Shown: positions 33,839 to 64,000, counted from the stretch's first letter. The stretch is DNA of 64,000 bases from Hormiphora californensis (GCA_020137815.1 CM035360.1:3540578-3604577); one strand, 5' to 3'. Translations and numbers: made by a program. Notes: a model not told the origin generated them from the letters alone.

Positions 33839-36097
33839 CAGTCGGACCCCGATTTAGGGGCCCCCGATTTAGTGGCACCCCGATTTAGGGACAGGATTTT
33901 TTTCCCCCAAAAATTTTTTGAATTTTTTTTGTGAAATTTTTTGTGAAATTTTTTTGAAAATTTTTCAAAAAGATACCAGCCACGTCCGAATCGTGTTTCG
34001 AATCAGTGAATCTTATCGCATGTCCTGCTGCTAATCAGACGGTTCGGAACCAACCGATACGTGATCCCCATGGGGCCATTGAATAACAGATTACGTACGA
34101 TAATGCCTACGGTCAATAATGCCTACAGGGGTTAAGGGCATAGATAATTGGGTGTAGGCAAAACCGTCAAAACAGCAATAATGCCTACAATGGCAATAAT
34201 GCCTACAGTAAAGTACGATAATGCCTATACGGGCAATAATGCCTACAGCATAGATAATTGGGTGTAGGCAAAAGCGTCAAAATTACTGCTGATATGGCAA
34301 TAATGCCTACAGGGGTGATTGGGTGTAGGCAAAAGCGTCAAAACATCAGATCACGATTAGTAACGACTAAGTAGCGACGTAACCCTGAGGAGACAATACG
34401 AGATATGGAACATGATTCGGGGAAGCCAATCAGGAGTGTTAGACGATATGAGACACGATTCGCGGAAGGTTTCTATCTCATTCTATCCTTATGTGACCAT
34501 GCCCTCTGTGTCGCTCTGTCTCCTTCTCTCTCACTTTCTCTGAGGGAGAAGGAGAAATATGGAGAAAGAGAGATGCCCATAACTTTTTTACCGAGACAGA
34601 AAGACAGTTGAGCTCCGTGGGAATGGGTTTCGCCGCTTTCCCAGCAGGTAGATGTAGGCGGCTCTCGGTCGTTTCTTGCAGGTTGGCGGTCTAGGTAGAG
34701 AAACCGGATTCGAAGGAGGCTAGGTGGCGGCATTAACGACTAGTGGTCAGGGGATAGGGAGGTCAAGAAAATATCATCCACTCATTTTGCATGGCTAAAT
34801 AGTGTCTTTTATCTCTCGGTAAAAAGTAAAGGGTATATCTCTTATTCGATGTCCCTCTATCTCCCTCGGAGAAGGTGAGTGAGAAAGAGAGAGGAAGGGA
34901 GACAGAGCGACCTCGAGTGGGGAAAGGGATGGAAAGCGATAGAAACCTTTCCCGAATCGTGTCTTATATTGTCTAACACTCCTGAGTGGCTTCCCCGAAT
35001 CATGTTCCATATCTCGTATCGTCTCCTAAATAACTGCTAATAAGCTTCCCTGAGGGCAGCACCAATACGATATAGGAGATATGGCTCGTTAGTTATTTGA
35101 GTAAACTGATTGACATGAGAGCTCCTCTAATCGGTAAGGCTTAAACTCTCCCAACTCTCATGTCTCATGTCGGATTGGATACGTGGGATATATCGAGATA
35201 TCCTTAGCGAGTTGTCAACTGCAATGCAATAATGCCTACGGCTACACCCTGTGGTGGAGGGTAGGCAAAACTGCTTGTAGGCATTATTGTCAACATCAGT
35301 AGTAAAATCGCAGTTTTGCCTACATCGTAGGCATTATGTACCGTAGGCAAAACTGCGGTTTACACCCCTGGTGTTGACGATAATGCCTACAAGCAGTTTT
35401 GCCTACCCTCCACTTCTAATTAGGTGTTTTAGGGTGTAGGCATTATTGACCGTAGGCATTATTGTATGCTACCGAATAACAAGTTCACCAAGCGTCAAAA
35501 TTTCGATTCGATGGGGATCACGTTTCGATTCGTTCCGAACCGTCTAATTAGCAGCAGGACATGCGATAAGATGCACCGATTCGAAACACGATTCGGACGT
35601 GGCTGGTATACCTTTAAAAAAATTAAAACTTTTTTGCAAAATTTTACAGTACGATTCTCAATGCTTTGATCGGTGCTCCCCATAAATTTTGAGAGAAAAA
35701 GTTATTTTGGAATTTTGATACTTCCTCACCCGCCCCGATTCGGCATGGTATCACGTATCGGTTCGTTTCGAATCCGCTAATTAGACAGGACATCCAGTAA
35801 GCTGCACCGATTCGAAACACACATCGGCCGGGCTGGTATAACTTAGAAAAATTTTCAAATTTTTTTGAAAAAAAAACTATTTTATATTTTTCTATTTCTA
35901 ATCAGAAATGATGATGTCATCAATACATGAATATTGCAGATAACAGTTAGAGGTGTCTTTAGTCTTAATAATATAGCATTTTGGGCATAAAATAGGTTTT
36001 TATGGGCCAAATATGGCTCACCCCGATTTAGTGGACACCCCGATTTAGTGGACAAGACCCTTTCCCCCGAGGGTGTCCCTAAATCGGGGTCCGACTG
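33839..36097. mobile_element. pogo/Tigger-like TIR element, interrupted copy
   Basis: Begins CAGTCGGACCCCGATTTAG and ends with the reverse complement, flanked by TA on both sides. CAGT termini with TA duplication are typical of pogo-type Tc1/mariner elements. The CGATTTAGTGGCACC-like word is iterated inside both ends. A second, shorter copy lies at 39766-40605, and comparing the two shows that this one holds a later insertion at 34089-35473. No transposase frame is present. Confidence 0.8.
34089..35473. mobile_element. Innermost TIR element of the stack, 8-bp duplication
   Basis: GAATAACA flanks both sides (34081-34088; 35474-35481), and the uninterrupted relative near 40390 lacks the element. 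Just inside, ATAATGCCTACGGTCAATAA and its complement form the inverted repeats. The word AATAATGCCTAC recurs about a dozen times in both orientations (34100-34340; 35225-35465). The core at about 34388-35030 is itself palindromic: the segment with AGTGTTAGACGATATGAGAC near 34433 reappears inverted near 34930-35025. No transposase frame is found. Confidence 0.78.
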
Positions 36098-36142
36098 TAT
36101 AACGCTTATTAAACCGATTTTTACGCTTATGTTACATCATCC

Positions 36143-36200
36143 GGCTAGTGCTCAAGGCTGGCCACTCAGTGGCCAGGGTTCGATTCCCGGTGAAGGCAAT
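36143..36200 (+). ncRNA. tRNA-like (SINE-type) remnant
   Basis: A box-A-like GGCTAGTGCTCAAGG (36144) is followed 30 bases later by a perfect box-B GGTTCGATTCCC (36177-36188) and a short GGTGAAGGCA tail. TGGCCACTCAGTGGCCA forms a hairpin where the anticodon arm should be. No acceptor stem closes, so this is not a working tRNA. It looks like the head of a tRNA-derived SINE or an old tRNA pseudogene. Confidence 0.4.
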
Positions 36201-36598
36201 TTTTGAAAATTTTTTGGAGACTTTACCAAATACTATTTGAACATTTTCTTGACTTTTTAAAAAGTTTTTTATCATACTCAAATGGGTCCCAATTTGTCAA
36301 ACTCCAGTTTTCTGACTCACCATTTTATAGGCAAAATATTTTTCCTCGATTCTATGAATTTAGCCTATTTAGCACCAATGTCCAATTTTATGAGTTAAGA
36401 AAGTTTATACAAAATGTTTTAAAGCCTTAACTGTTGTAAATTAACACTTTAAAGTACGTAAAACTATTAAAAAGATATGGTATACTTTGGTATACTTTGG
36501 TACTTTCCACATAATTTTTTGGGATTTTCCATATACCAAAGTATACCAAAGTATACCAAAGTATACCATGGGAACCCCCCCCCCCCCCCGATATTCCG

Positions 36599-37163
36599 TT
36601 TCGCTCTAATAATGCGGTACACCCCACCTAGTCTGAGTTTGACACACAATGTGCCAGGATGTAATTATCAGTTTAGTACTTCCTTCTTACTCATTGTTCA
36701 CATATTTCCATAGAAAGCCAGGCCAGTCAATTACTCTCCACCGCTTAACATACATATATGTTCGGTTCATTATGCCCTGTTTGGTGCTGACCCAAAATTA
36801 GCACAATGAAACCCTAGCTGTTGACCCCATATTGGCTCTAATAACTACATTATGCACATCTGGAATAAGTGCACTCCCCGTTCATTCAATCTACTCGCAG
36901 TCAATTGTACACACAAAACAAGAGATTTGTGAAAATTAGAAATGTTACAAATCAAATGGTATGAACTTAATTAAAGGTTAAGATTTTGTGTACAGTTCCT
37001 CGCCCAGTTAGATTTTGCCTTGTTCGACCCTCCCTCAAAAAGGTTTGAACAAAACAAGTTAGATTGGGGCAAGGTGATATAAAATATAAAATCAATATTG
37101 GCATAAAATACTAAGAATTAACATAATTAGTCCATATATAATATAATGCAGTTCTCCCCTTGT
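36599..37163. other. Spacer 3' of the Ig-like gene
   Basis: AT-rich unique sequence without a supported gene. It lies downstream of the minus-strand Ig-like reading frame and would hold its 3' untranslated region. Confidence 0.3.
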
Positions 37164-39690
37164 CTACAGTACCAATAACATCATTGCCAGCACAGTCAGG
37201 AAACAGGGGGCTAGGTAGTACGCTCCGTTCACAAGCAATGGCACAGTTGTAGGCCATGGTATGTCTTGATAGGGATACAATGTACAGGTGTAGTTCGCAC
37301 TTTCTGTAACATTCGTAATCTGGGGGAATTCGTTGTGTATGAGTTGGCATAATGAGTTGGGAGGGTTGTTATGCGATGAGATATATGGTCGAGCAAGGGG
37401 CGGGGAACTCAATAATGTGAGAGAGGGTCGAGCAAGGCAAGTGGGGGATAGTATCTAGAATGATCAAAATTAATTAACGATAAATTTAAATACAATGATG
37501 ATCGAAAGTTTGGGAACAGCTGTCAGCGCGATGTCTAACAGGGAGAAATAATAAGGGCGTGTGTCTTAAAACCTCAACTGTGGAGACTTGTTTGAAGTTA
37601 ATATTGATCCCATTAGTCATACTATGCCCTTCCAGATCCTTAACATCAGTCCCCTCGCGTTCCCAGGTAACGGTTAAATTCTTCACTATATCTGGAGGAG
37701 AGATATTATAGAGAAGGGAGTTGCCAAGTGTTAGAGGGAATAGTGTATTGGGTTGCCACTTGCCAAGGCCTAAGGAGGGTGTTGCCTGGAGGGTTAGAAC
37801 ATAATCAATGTAGTGGTGGAGGGAGCATTGCAGTGGGGGTTGGTAGTAGTTGGCAAGATAATATTAACAGTTTATGTAGCGAGACTGTTTGTTGAGTAAA
37901 TACCTGTAAAAGTACAGGTAAGGGTGGCATTATCACCCTTATCCACTTCAGCCCCTTTGGGTGTTACAATGAAGAGATACATGGTGGCCGTTCCTGATAG
38001 GGTCAAAACCTCGTCTTCTGTGTTCTCCAGCTCGCATTTACACGTGAAGTGATCATCTGAAGGGTTTGTTGTATCATGGGTGCTTGTAGTGAGAATACAG
38101 TATCGGTTCAACACGGTATCAGTGAAAAACGGTAAGACGAGACCAATCAGAGCGCCAGATTGACAACACGTGATACCGAAATATATATGTATTCCCACTA
38201 CAAACAGCACTGTATCAGTGTAAATTGGCCTGGGTGGGCGTACATCATGAATTTAAAACATCGTTTATTGTTAGTTACTGTAGTTCGTTGATCTTTCGAA
38301 AGTATACCTTTGGTGTTACTCTCCGCTGGAACAGTGTAGTTCACAGTAAGGGTTTCTGTTTCAAATTCTATCGTTTCATTATACAATATCACTGAAATAA
38401 TGATATTATGTCGTTCTACCTGATTCCCTAAAGTACTGATAAACGGAACACGCTGATGTATTAAACTTTTTGAGGGGACCCCTGAGGAAGGGGCCCTCAA
38501 CAAATATTATATACAATGTGCTACAACCGACCGAATTAATTAAACAGCCAATCAGAACTCGTTATTTAGGTCACGTGACTGGTAATCAGCCAATCAGGGA
38601 CCAATATTTCCTGATTCGGTCGGTTCCTGTGCTACAACCTATCCCGGTAAAGGTTTAGTACCTTCACTGTCGCTTCTAGTCCACACACACCATCCGGAGA
38701 CGGTATCATTATCAGCGGTGTTTTCAGTGATATTGACGATCGAGTAAACGGTAGCAGTTGTTTTCATTCCCACAATGGTCGGGCGGGTTTCCTGCATATC
38801 TGTTGATTGGATTGGATTTGGAAATATGCCAATACTTTATAGGGGTTGCAGCATTGGTGGTTTTGGAAATGGGCCAATTTATTGAGACGCTTAGTTGGTT
38901 TTTCACAACAAACACTAATTAAAATTGGAAACAAGCTTTTCTTGCCACCACGACGACTTCACTTACTTGCTGAAAATTCAGCTTGGACAACAGTGCCCAG
39001 ACCGGGTAGAAAGACAAGTACGACAAACAGTAACATTTTACAAAGGCAACCTGGACATTTTACAAAAGAACCTCGACAATTTGAATCAGCCCAGAACAAA
39101 ACGGATAAATATATTGTCACCGTAACATCGTCTATAACGGCGTTTATTAAAGAATTAGAGAGATTACACCGCTTTAATATTTTAGGCGCCTGGGTTTTCT
39201 AAGACGTCTTTAACTAACAAACAATGTAACGACTCATTGGGAGAAAATCGTGTTACAGGGAAATCAAAGGGATTGAAACTCAATAACAACATACCAAACA
39301 ATTTGTTAGTGGCTATTACCTCAATAGTTCTGGAGTAACCTCGTTAAGCGACCACTGCTCCGGCCAGTATCGGTTTCATAATTGTGCAGCTACAGATTAG
39401 TTAGGGGCGGGTGCGGGACGGGGCCTCGGCTGGGAAATTGAACGTAACAGTGCTGCTTGTAGTCGTATTACCGTAATGGAAATACAGTAAGGAGACAAAA
39501 AGTGCATGTGTTCAGCACGTACTTGCGCCCTGATTGGTCACGGTTGTACGTCGTCTTACTGTATCTCCGTTTTCCATTACCGTTTTCCCACTACAAGCGA
39601 CCGTGTAACAAGCCGATTTCTTCACCAAATACCAATGTGCCCCATGGTTATTTCCGATCCGGGTCAGGCGTGTGCAGTAAATGTCAACAA
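37164..39690 (-). CDS. Ig-like cell-surface protein candidate, fragmentary model
   Basis: Several minus-strand exon-like frames share one character. About 39515-39690 reads through IYCTRLTR and HWYLVKKSACYTVACSG, giving an early Cys and a Trp as in Ig B and C strands. Exon 38662-38791 contains VYSIVNITENTADNDTVSGW then CVW, a late-strand Cys. Exon 38308-38452 has ILYNETIEFETETLTVNYTV. About 37912-38082 has FTCKCELENTEDEV and DKGDNATLTCTFT. About 37585-37778 has ISPPDIVKNLTVTWEREG. The last frame, ending 37164, has TESANYTCTLYPYQD followed by a hydrophobic tail (LAPCFLTVLAMMLLVL) suited to a membrane or GPI anchor. N-glycosylation sequons are frequent. Exon phases do not all join cleanly, so exon limits are uncertain. 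I infer a secreted or membrane Ig-superfamily protein; no specific family is claimed. Confidence 0.45.
38526..38628. mobile_element. Small MITE, copy 1, with CCAAT and CACGTG motifs
   Basis: Starts ACCGACCGAA and ends TTCGGTCGGTTCCT; GTGCTACA flanks both sides (38518-38525; 38629-38636). Two AGCCAATCAG words flank GGTCACGTGACTGG. It lies in an intron of the Ig-like gene. The left end lacks the AGGA that the other copy (45808-45914) retains. Confidence 0.8.
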
Positions 39691-39765
39691 AAACAAAACG
39701 AAATATTTTTCGAATTTCAATTTGAAAAGCTATAAAATGCGAAATTGGTATTTTGCATGTAGGTA

Positions 39766-40605
39766 CAGTCGGACCCCGATTTAGTGGCATCCTCGGGGGA
39801 ACAAAATCCTGCCACTAAATCGGGGTGCCACTAAATCGGGGTGAGCCATATTTGGCCCATAAAAACCTATTTTATGCCCAAAATGCTATACTAAGACTAA
39901 AGACACCTCTAACTGTTATATGCAATATTCATGTATTCATGACATGATCATTTCTGATTAGAAATAGAAAACTATAAAAGAAATTTTCAAAAAAAATGTG
40001 AAAAATTTTCTAAGTTATACCAGCCCGTCCGATTTGTGTTTCGAATCGGTGCAGCTTCCTTGATGTCCTGTCTAATTAGCGGGTTCGAAACGAACCGACA
40101 CGTGATACCATGCCGGATCGGGGCACCCTTTAAAGCGGGTGAGGAAGTATCAAAATTTCAAAATAACTTTTTCTCTCAAAATTTATGGGGAGCACCGATC
40201 AAAGCATTGACAATCGTACTGTAAAATTTTGCAAAAAAAGTTTTAAATTTTTTTAAAGGTATATACCAGCCACGTCCGAATCGTGTTTCGAATCGGTGCA
40301 TCTTATCGTATGTCCTGCTGCTAATTAGCGGGTTCGAAACGAACCGACACGTGATCCCCATCGAATCGAAATTTTGACGCTTGGTGAACTTATGATTCAA
40401 TGGCCGTTCCAAACCGTCTAATTAGCAGCAGGACATGCGATTAGATTCACTGATTCGAAGCACGATTCGGACGTGGCTGGTATTCCTTTGAAAAATTTCA
40501 AAAAAATTTCACAAAAAAAATTTTAAAAAATTTTTGGGGGAAAAAAATCCTGCCACTAAATCGGGGTGCCACTAAATCGGGTGCCACTAAATCGGGGTCC
40601 GACTG
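39766..40605. mobile_element. pogo/Tigger-like TIR element, 840-bp copy
   Basis: CAGTCGGACCCCGATTTAGT at the left and its complement at the right, flanked by TA. It is the intact-length relative of 33839-36097, sharing the internal sequences around CACGTGATCCCCAT and TTTTGACGCTTGGTGAACTT, but without the 1.4-kb insertion. Internally it is a near-palindrome of two related halves. It is non-autonomous: no transposase frame is present. Confidence 0.85.
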
Positions 40606-41011
40606 TACTATGTTTTTATGTTCAAGATATTTTGTACACAAATTGTCACAGAATCCTGATACCAGGAATCCCTTTCAAATTAAAGGTACACACACACTGT
40701 CTGTATTGGACTGATCCAATGATTCACTCTCCTGCAGTCTTCCATTCTCTGTTGCTGAATTTTTGTATTGTTTTATAGTCCAAACGAATCACTATAGAAT
40801 CAACTCCGTTGAGAGAGGGTCAAACACGAAACAACACAATATATCCATGTACAAGGGTTCTCCTGTCTTAACTGTATTGTCGATTAGACGAGATCATTGT
40901 GTTCACTTTTGTTGAGTAAGTCACCCCTTACTCAACAAGTTCACTTGGTATAATAACGAGGGGTAATTTCGTTCACGTCCTAGGTTTTATCGTCCAGTAA
41001 CACCGCACTCA
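40606..41011. other. Spacer with one small hairpin
   Basis: Unique sequence 3' of the GPCR-like gene. TTGAGTAAG, seven bases and CTTACTCAA form a hairpin at about 40911-40938. No gene is seen. Confidence 0.4.
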
Positions 41012-41957
41012 TCATAGTTTCAGCGGGTGTGTATAGCTTGGCCCGCTTCCAAGGTCCTCTCCGCCCCTCCTGATCCGTTCCTTCACCGCCCTAATCATCA
41101 CCTCCAGACGTTTCTTGATCCCCGAGTTTCGGGAGCTGATTATCATGGGGTTGATGGCGGATGTCAACACGGGAAGGAAGGTGAAATTTAGGGCACGGAG
41201 GTGTTTGTATTGGGTGATGGCGGCTGTACTCGCGAAACACAGGGATACCAAATAGGGCAGGTTGATGAGGAGAATTGTAATGCAACCTTTTCTTCGGAGT
41301 CGGTACGTTTTTAACGCCAACTCCTCGCCCGAGGTAGGTTTCAATTTGAAGAGGGAGGAGATACACAGAACTGCAAAGATGACCCCTATGAAGCACTGGA
41401 TCAAATTGAGGTAGAAACAGACATCAGAGAGAAAGAGGTGTGCCTGGGGGTTGATCCCAGCCATCAGGAAGTACTTGCCTATCACCGTTATGGTTGTCAT
41501 CGGTAACGAAGTAGACCCCAAAGAATGCGACAAAGAGGATGCTTGTTGATGGTGATGAATGGTGATCTGATCCTGATGAACCGGGCCACCGCGAGGAGAG
41601 TCGTTGCTGACTGGGAGATACACCCAAGGTTACAAGATATAGCCTGGGCCAGGACAAACCCCCAGGTCTTCTTTACACCCCGCCTGGATCGCCGGATGAA
41701 ACAGCTCGTGTGCGTAGTAAAGAGGAGAGTAGATGTTGGTGAGAAAGTCACTGGCGGCCAGGATTCGAAACAGAATGTCTACGATAAGGCTGCTGGATGT
41801 TCCTTCCAAAAAGTGGTAGAACACAATGGGGTTGAGGGTGGTGGAGATGAGATATGCAGCCACCATGACAAGACCAGTCAGATAGTTGACTACCCTGTCC
41901 CCGGTGGTGGCAGAGTATCTGAGGTGAAGTTACTGATTCGCGAGGAGTGACATTCAT
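41012..41957 (-). pseudogene. Rhodopsin-like GPCR with several frameshifts
   Basis: Reading leftwards from ATG at 41957, seven-helix receptor features appear in order but in shifting frames. The N-terminus contains an MNVTPRES glycosylation sequon. Helices 1-2 (LTGLVMVAAYLISTTLNPIV; FRILAASDFLTNIYSPLYY) are at about 41690-41900. Helix 3, with CNLGCISQSATTLLAVARFI in the DRY position (here ARF), is at about 41540-41690. Helix 4 (ILFVAFFGVYFVT) is in another frame. Helices 5-7 run through one long frame to 41012, with KKRL after an NPMII motif in the NPxxY place. At least three changes of frame are needed, near 41900, 41695 and 41530-41500. It is either a recent pseudogene or a real gene with indel errors. 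Ligand class cannot be read. Confidence 0.65.
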
Positions 41958-42361
41958 CAGCCGGATTGCAATGTTCCGTCATGTAGTTGAAGATGTCATC
42001 GGAGTAGATGTGCCGCCAGAAATATCAACATGGTATAACCTGCTAGAAATATATGAAATGTTTAGAGCTTCGTGTGTTAACATGGGTGTTCACCAATCCT
42101 TCTTGCCCTGCTTCTGCGTGCAAGAAGATTGGTCAGTCTGACAGTTTCATCACGGAAAGTTTACAAATTGGATAGATATTTAGAATTTCTCAGCTGACTA
42201 TAATGTATATCGATAAAAGGATGCACTCACAAGCTGTCACAAAAGATAACCTACTGCAGTGTAACAGGTCCATGTCGCCTTCGGTCCTATGAAACAATAG
42301 CAATCGTAATGGTATACATAAAAAGATGGTCTTGGGCGCTTCCTCAAAGTCGTTACAACGT

Positions 42362-42398
42362 ATGCAGCGAGAAGGGAGGGAGGGGGAGGGAGGGAGAG

Positions 42399-42444
<46 letters not shown>

Positions 42445-42462
42445 GAGAGGGAGAGAGAGAGA

Positions 42463-42506
<44 letters not shown>

Positions 42507-42534
42507 GAAGGGGGGAGGGAGGGAGAAGGAGAGA
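42362..42534. repeat. (GA)n microsatellite
   Basis: About 170 bp of GAGA with scattered GGGA. It lies 390 bp from an oppositely oriented (CT)n tract at 42924-43132, with which it could pair. Open frames through it are simple-sequence artefacts. Confidence 0.95.
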
Positions 42535-42923
42535 TAATATAGGAGCTGAGCAAGCTCCCTGTTATAAATAATAGATGTATTGTTAAGATTCTGAGAGGGT
42601 CGTCTGACGTCGAAGAAGAAAAAAAGATTCTGAGAGGGTAATGAAATAGCAGCTCTTTTATTATGAAGGATGCAGAGATCAGCGAGCACTTGATCACTAC
42701 ACTACCTCATTCTGATCATCATGAAAGCCTAGATAACCACCAAATGTGATTAGCAGAGAATCATCTTTCTTTCTTATATAGCACCGGCAGAACTTTTAGA
42801 AAATAGGAGAACGAGAAAAGTTGGGATTGGAGAACGGGGAGGCGCTAGGGCAATGGAGTGTCCTTGATTAATGAAAATCGTTGTCCCCGGAGAACTAAAA
42901 CTTTAAAGTTCATAAACTTTTGT

Positions 42924-42925
42924 CC

Positions 42926-43021
<96 letters not shown>

Positions 43022-43040
43022 TCTCCCTCTCTCCCTCTCT

Positions 43041-43102
<62 letters not shown>

Positions 43103-43132
43103 CCTCTCTCTCCCTCTATCTCTCTCTTCCTC
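42924..43132. repeat. (CT)n microsatellite
   Basis: About 210 bp of CTCT with CCCT interruptions. No gene is supported from 41958 to 43657 around it. Confidence 0.95.
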
Positions 43133-43657
43133 CAGACGATTATACATGCAACTCAAGTTTATTAATTGTGCCTTGTAGCAAACAGTTTCCAACAACATTG
43201 CTGTACATGGTACCTGAGGGGGGAGAAAGGGCCACCAATGCCTGGTACCCGAGGGGAGAGAGAAGGCTAGTATATGTGGAGCTCGAGTGGGAAGGAAGGG
43301 CATTCATGGAATTCGAAAAGGATGGGGTACTTCAATTCGAAGTGCTAATTCTAATGCCTGCTGCCTTTTTACAAGGCCAGCTAACTTCACCTAGAATTTG
43401 TCACCTTTAAGAATCGATTGAGAATTTGAAACTATGATTGTATCTAAATCTGGCATATCCACACCAGCCTTGTCATGCTAAATGACTGTAATGTCACGCA
43501 TCGCCTTCGGTACCCGGTTCGGAGAGGGCATTAGGTCTCAAAAATGCAGAACTTCGCCTATTTAGTCTCACAAAAGAATTCCCTCTGAGGGCAGTGTTTT
43601 GTGAGACTGACCTATCTTTCTTATTCACTTCCGCTCTCTAACATTACACATTTCTAG

Positions 43658-63003
<19,346 letters not shown>

Positions 63004-63240
63004 TCGGACTTGTTGTGTACATGGCTCTGCAATATCTTACTCCTACCAGACATCTGTACACGGCCAAGTAGGATCCAATGACAGATGCACACAACCAATG
63101 ATTCGAGAGACAATATAATCCGAGGAAATCGTGTATAAAATTTGACAAAACATAAAATTTATAGGGGCAATGTAATTCCTTCACTAAATGGTACTAATAG
63201 GTCCACCCTACCACCAAACGAAAGTTTACCAACCAACTCC
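63004..63240. other. 3' flank of SWT1
   Basis: Sequence downstream of the SWT1 stop with no clear AATAAA. The minus and plus frames here lack any support. Confidence 0.3.
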
Positions 63241-64000
63241 ATGGGGGGAGGTCCGATAATTGGCCTTAATTGGCACCTGTATTTTCAGTATGGGTCCAAA
63301 AATATAAATTCTCTTAGAATAGGAGTAGAGAAGAAAATAAGGGCACTAAACTGTGTAGCGTCCTCGCATTAGTGGGGGTAGACGCCCGTGAAAAGTCTCT
63401 ATCTCATTTGGTTAATTAGATAATTGGATAATTAGATCTGCACATAGCCGTTTTTGGCCATACGGCTATAGCCACTTAGGAATGGTTTAGAGATGTTTCA
63501 CTGGTGCCATTTTTTAGCCAATGGCCAAGTTATGGGGGGTCGACGTCGGACTGATAAGCTCTATATCCAACCGCTTAGCCGTTATTTGGCTTTAAAGGTG
63601 CTCAAAATAGGGTTTTTTACCGTTTTTTGCTCATTTTGAGCACCTTTAAAGCCAAATAACGGCTAAACGGTTGGAGATAGAGCTTATCAGTCCGACGTCG
63701 ACCCCCCATAACTTGGCCATTGGCTAAAAAATGGCACCAGTGAAACATCTCTAAACCATTCCTAAGTGGCTATAGCCGTATGGCCAAAAACGGCTATGCG
63801 CAGATCTAATTATCCAATTATCTAATTAACCAAATGAGATAGAGACTTTTCACGGGCGTCTACCCCCACTAATGCGAGGACGCTACACAGTTTAGTGCCC
63901 TTATTTTCTTCTCTACTCCTATTCTAAGAGAATTTATATTTTTGGACCCATACTGAAAATACAGGTGCCAATTAAGGCCAATTATCGGACCTCCCCCCAT
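63241..64000. repeat. Giant palindrome, arms at least 368 bp, continuing past the window
   Basis: Left arm 63241-63608 and right arm 63633-64000 pair base for base without gaps around a 24-base loop; position sums are constant at 127,241. ATGGGGGGAGGTCCGATAAT opens the left arm and the window ends with its complement, so the true arms may be longer on both sides. Very few mismatches are visible, for example TATATCCAACC against GGTTGGAGATA. It is probably a foldback-type transposon; no protein frame is supported. Confidence 0.9.

Larger units (their letters stand above)
33621..36589. mobile_element. Outer TIR element of a nested stack
   Basis: The ends are a G run (33621) and a C run (to 36589) followed by TTCCCATGGTATACTTTGGT and complement; a 9-bp GATATTCCG flanks both sides (33612-33620; 36590-36598). 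TATACCAAAG-type 10-bp words are repeated just inside each end (33632-33745; 36477-36570). The interior between 33750 and 36470 is mostly another transposon. No transposase frame is seen. The 8-9 bp target duplication would fit hAT-like or related families. Confidence 0.75.

Noticed and set aside
33612-36598. CRISPR-like array suggested by evenly repeated AATAATGCCTAC and TATACCAAAG words
   Set aside because: Eukaryotic context, words in both orientations, no unique spacers of constant size; they are subterminal repeats of DNA transposons.

Overview
The window is eukaryotic nuclear DNA, most likely from an invertebrate metazoan. The evidence is GT-AG introns with consistent phases, a BAF-complex d4/DPF protein with paired PHD fingers, a rhodopsin-like GPCR, Ig-like exons, Cu/Zn superoxide dismutase, very long (CT)n tracts and a Penelope-like retroelement. 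A sponge or another early-branching animal would fit, but I cannot place the species from sequence alone. There is no operon or prokaryotic feature.

Genes, left to right. An intronless multi-pass membrane protein (639-1568, +). Cu/Zn SOD in three exons (1933-2814, +). The 3' part of an FBXO31-like F-box protein (10386-10873, -). A possible 38-residue membrane peptide gene (12840-13422, +). An eight-exon MFS transporter (13694-16374, +). A dehydrodolichyl-diphosphate-synthase-like reading frame with one frameshift (16628-17579, +). An unidentified broken coding stretch (17770-18823, +). A DPF/Requiem homologue (19145-21609, +). Three WW-domain exons (22173-22691, +). An Ig-like surface-protein candidate (37164-39690, -). 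A rhodopsin-like GPCR broken by several frameshifts (41012-41957, -). A large SWT1-type PIN-domain RNA-surveillance gene (43658-63003, +). Splice phases allow the WW exons to be the 5' end of SWT1, which would then span about 41 kb.

Much of the remainder is mobile or repetitive DNA. At 3.25-8.95 kb lie three tandem 1.52-kb satellite units, the third split by a 1.13-kb terminal-inverted-repeat (TIR) element. At 9.04-10.08 kb is an AT-rich TIR element with two perfect CREs and a perfect hairpin. At 22.85-33.58 kb is a foldback element whose arms contain a 32-bp minisatellite, and a second TIR element with an 8-bp target duplication is nested in one arm. At 33.62-36.59 kb are three TIR elements nested inside one another. 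The SWT1 introns carry a TTAA-flanked element, a 581-bp hairpin, a TTA-flanked element and a 5.65-kb TIR element containing a 5'-truncated Penelope-like element. The window ends inside another very large palindrome.

One block should not be read as biology. From about 25,512 to 32,080 the sequence is an indel-ridden, homopolymer-smoothed second copy of 18.97-25.51 kb, and it ends in a 153-bp exact repeat. It looks like unpolished long-read sequence placed in the assembly as a false tandem duplication. Frameshifts in the DHDDS-like, GPCR and SWT1 reading frames may be residual base errors of the same kind or real decay.
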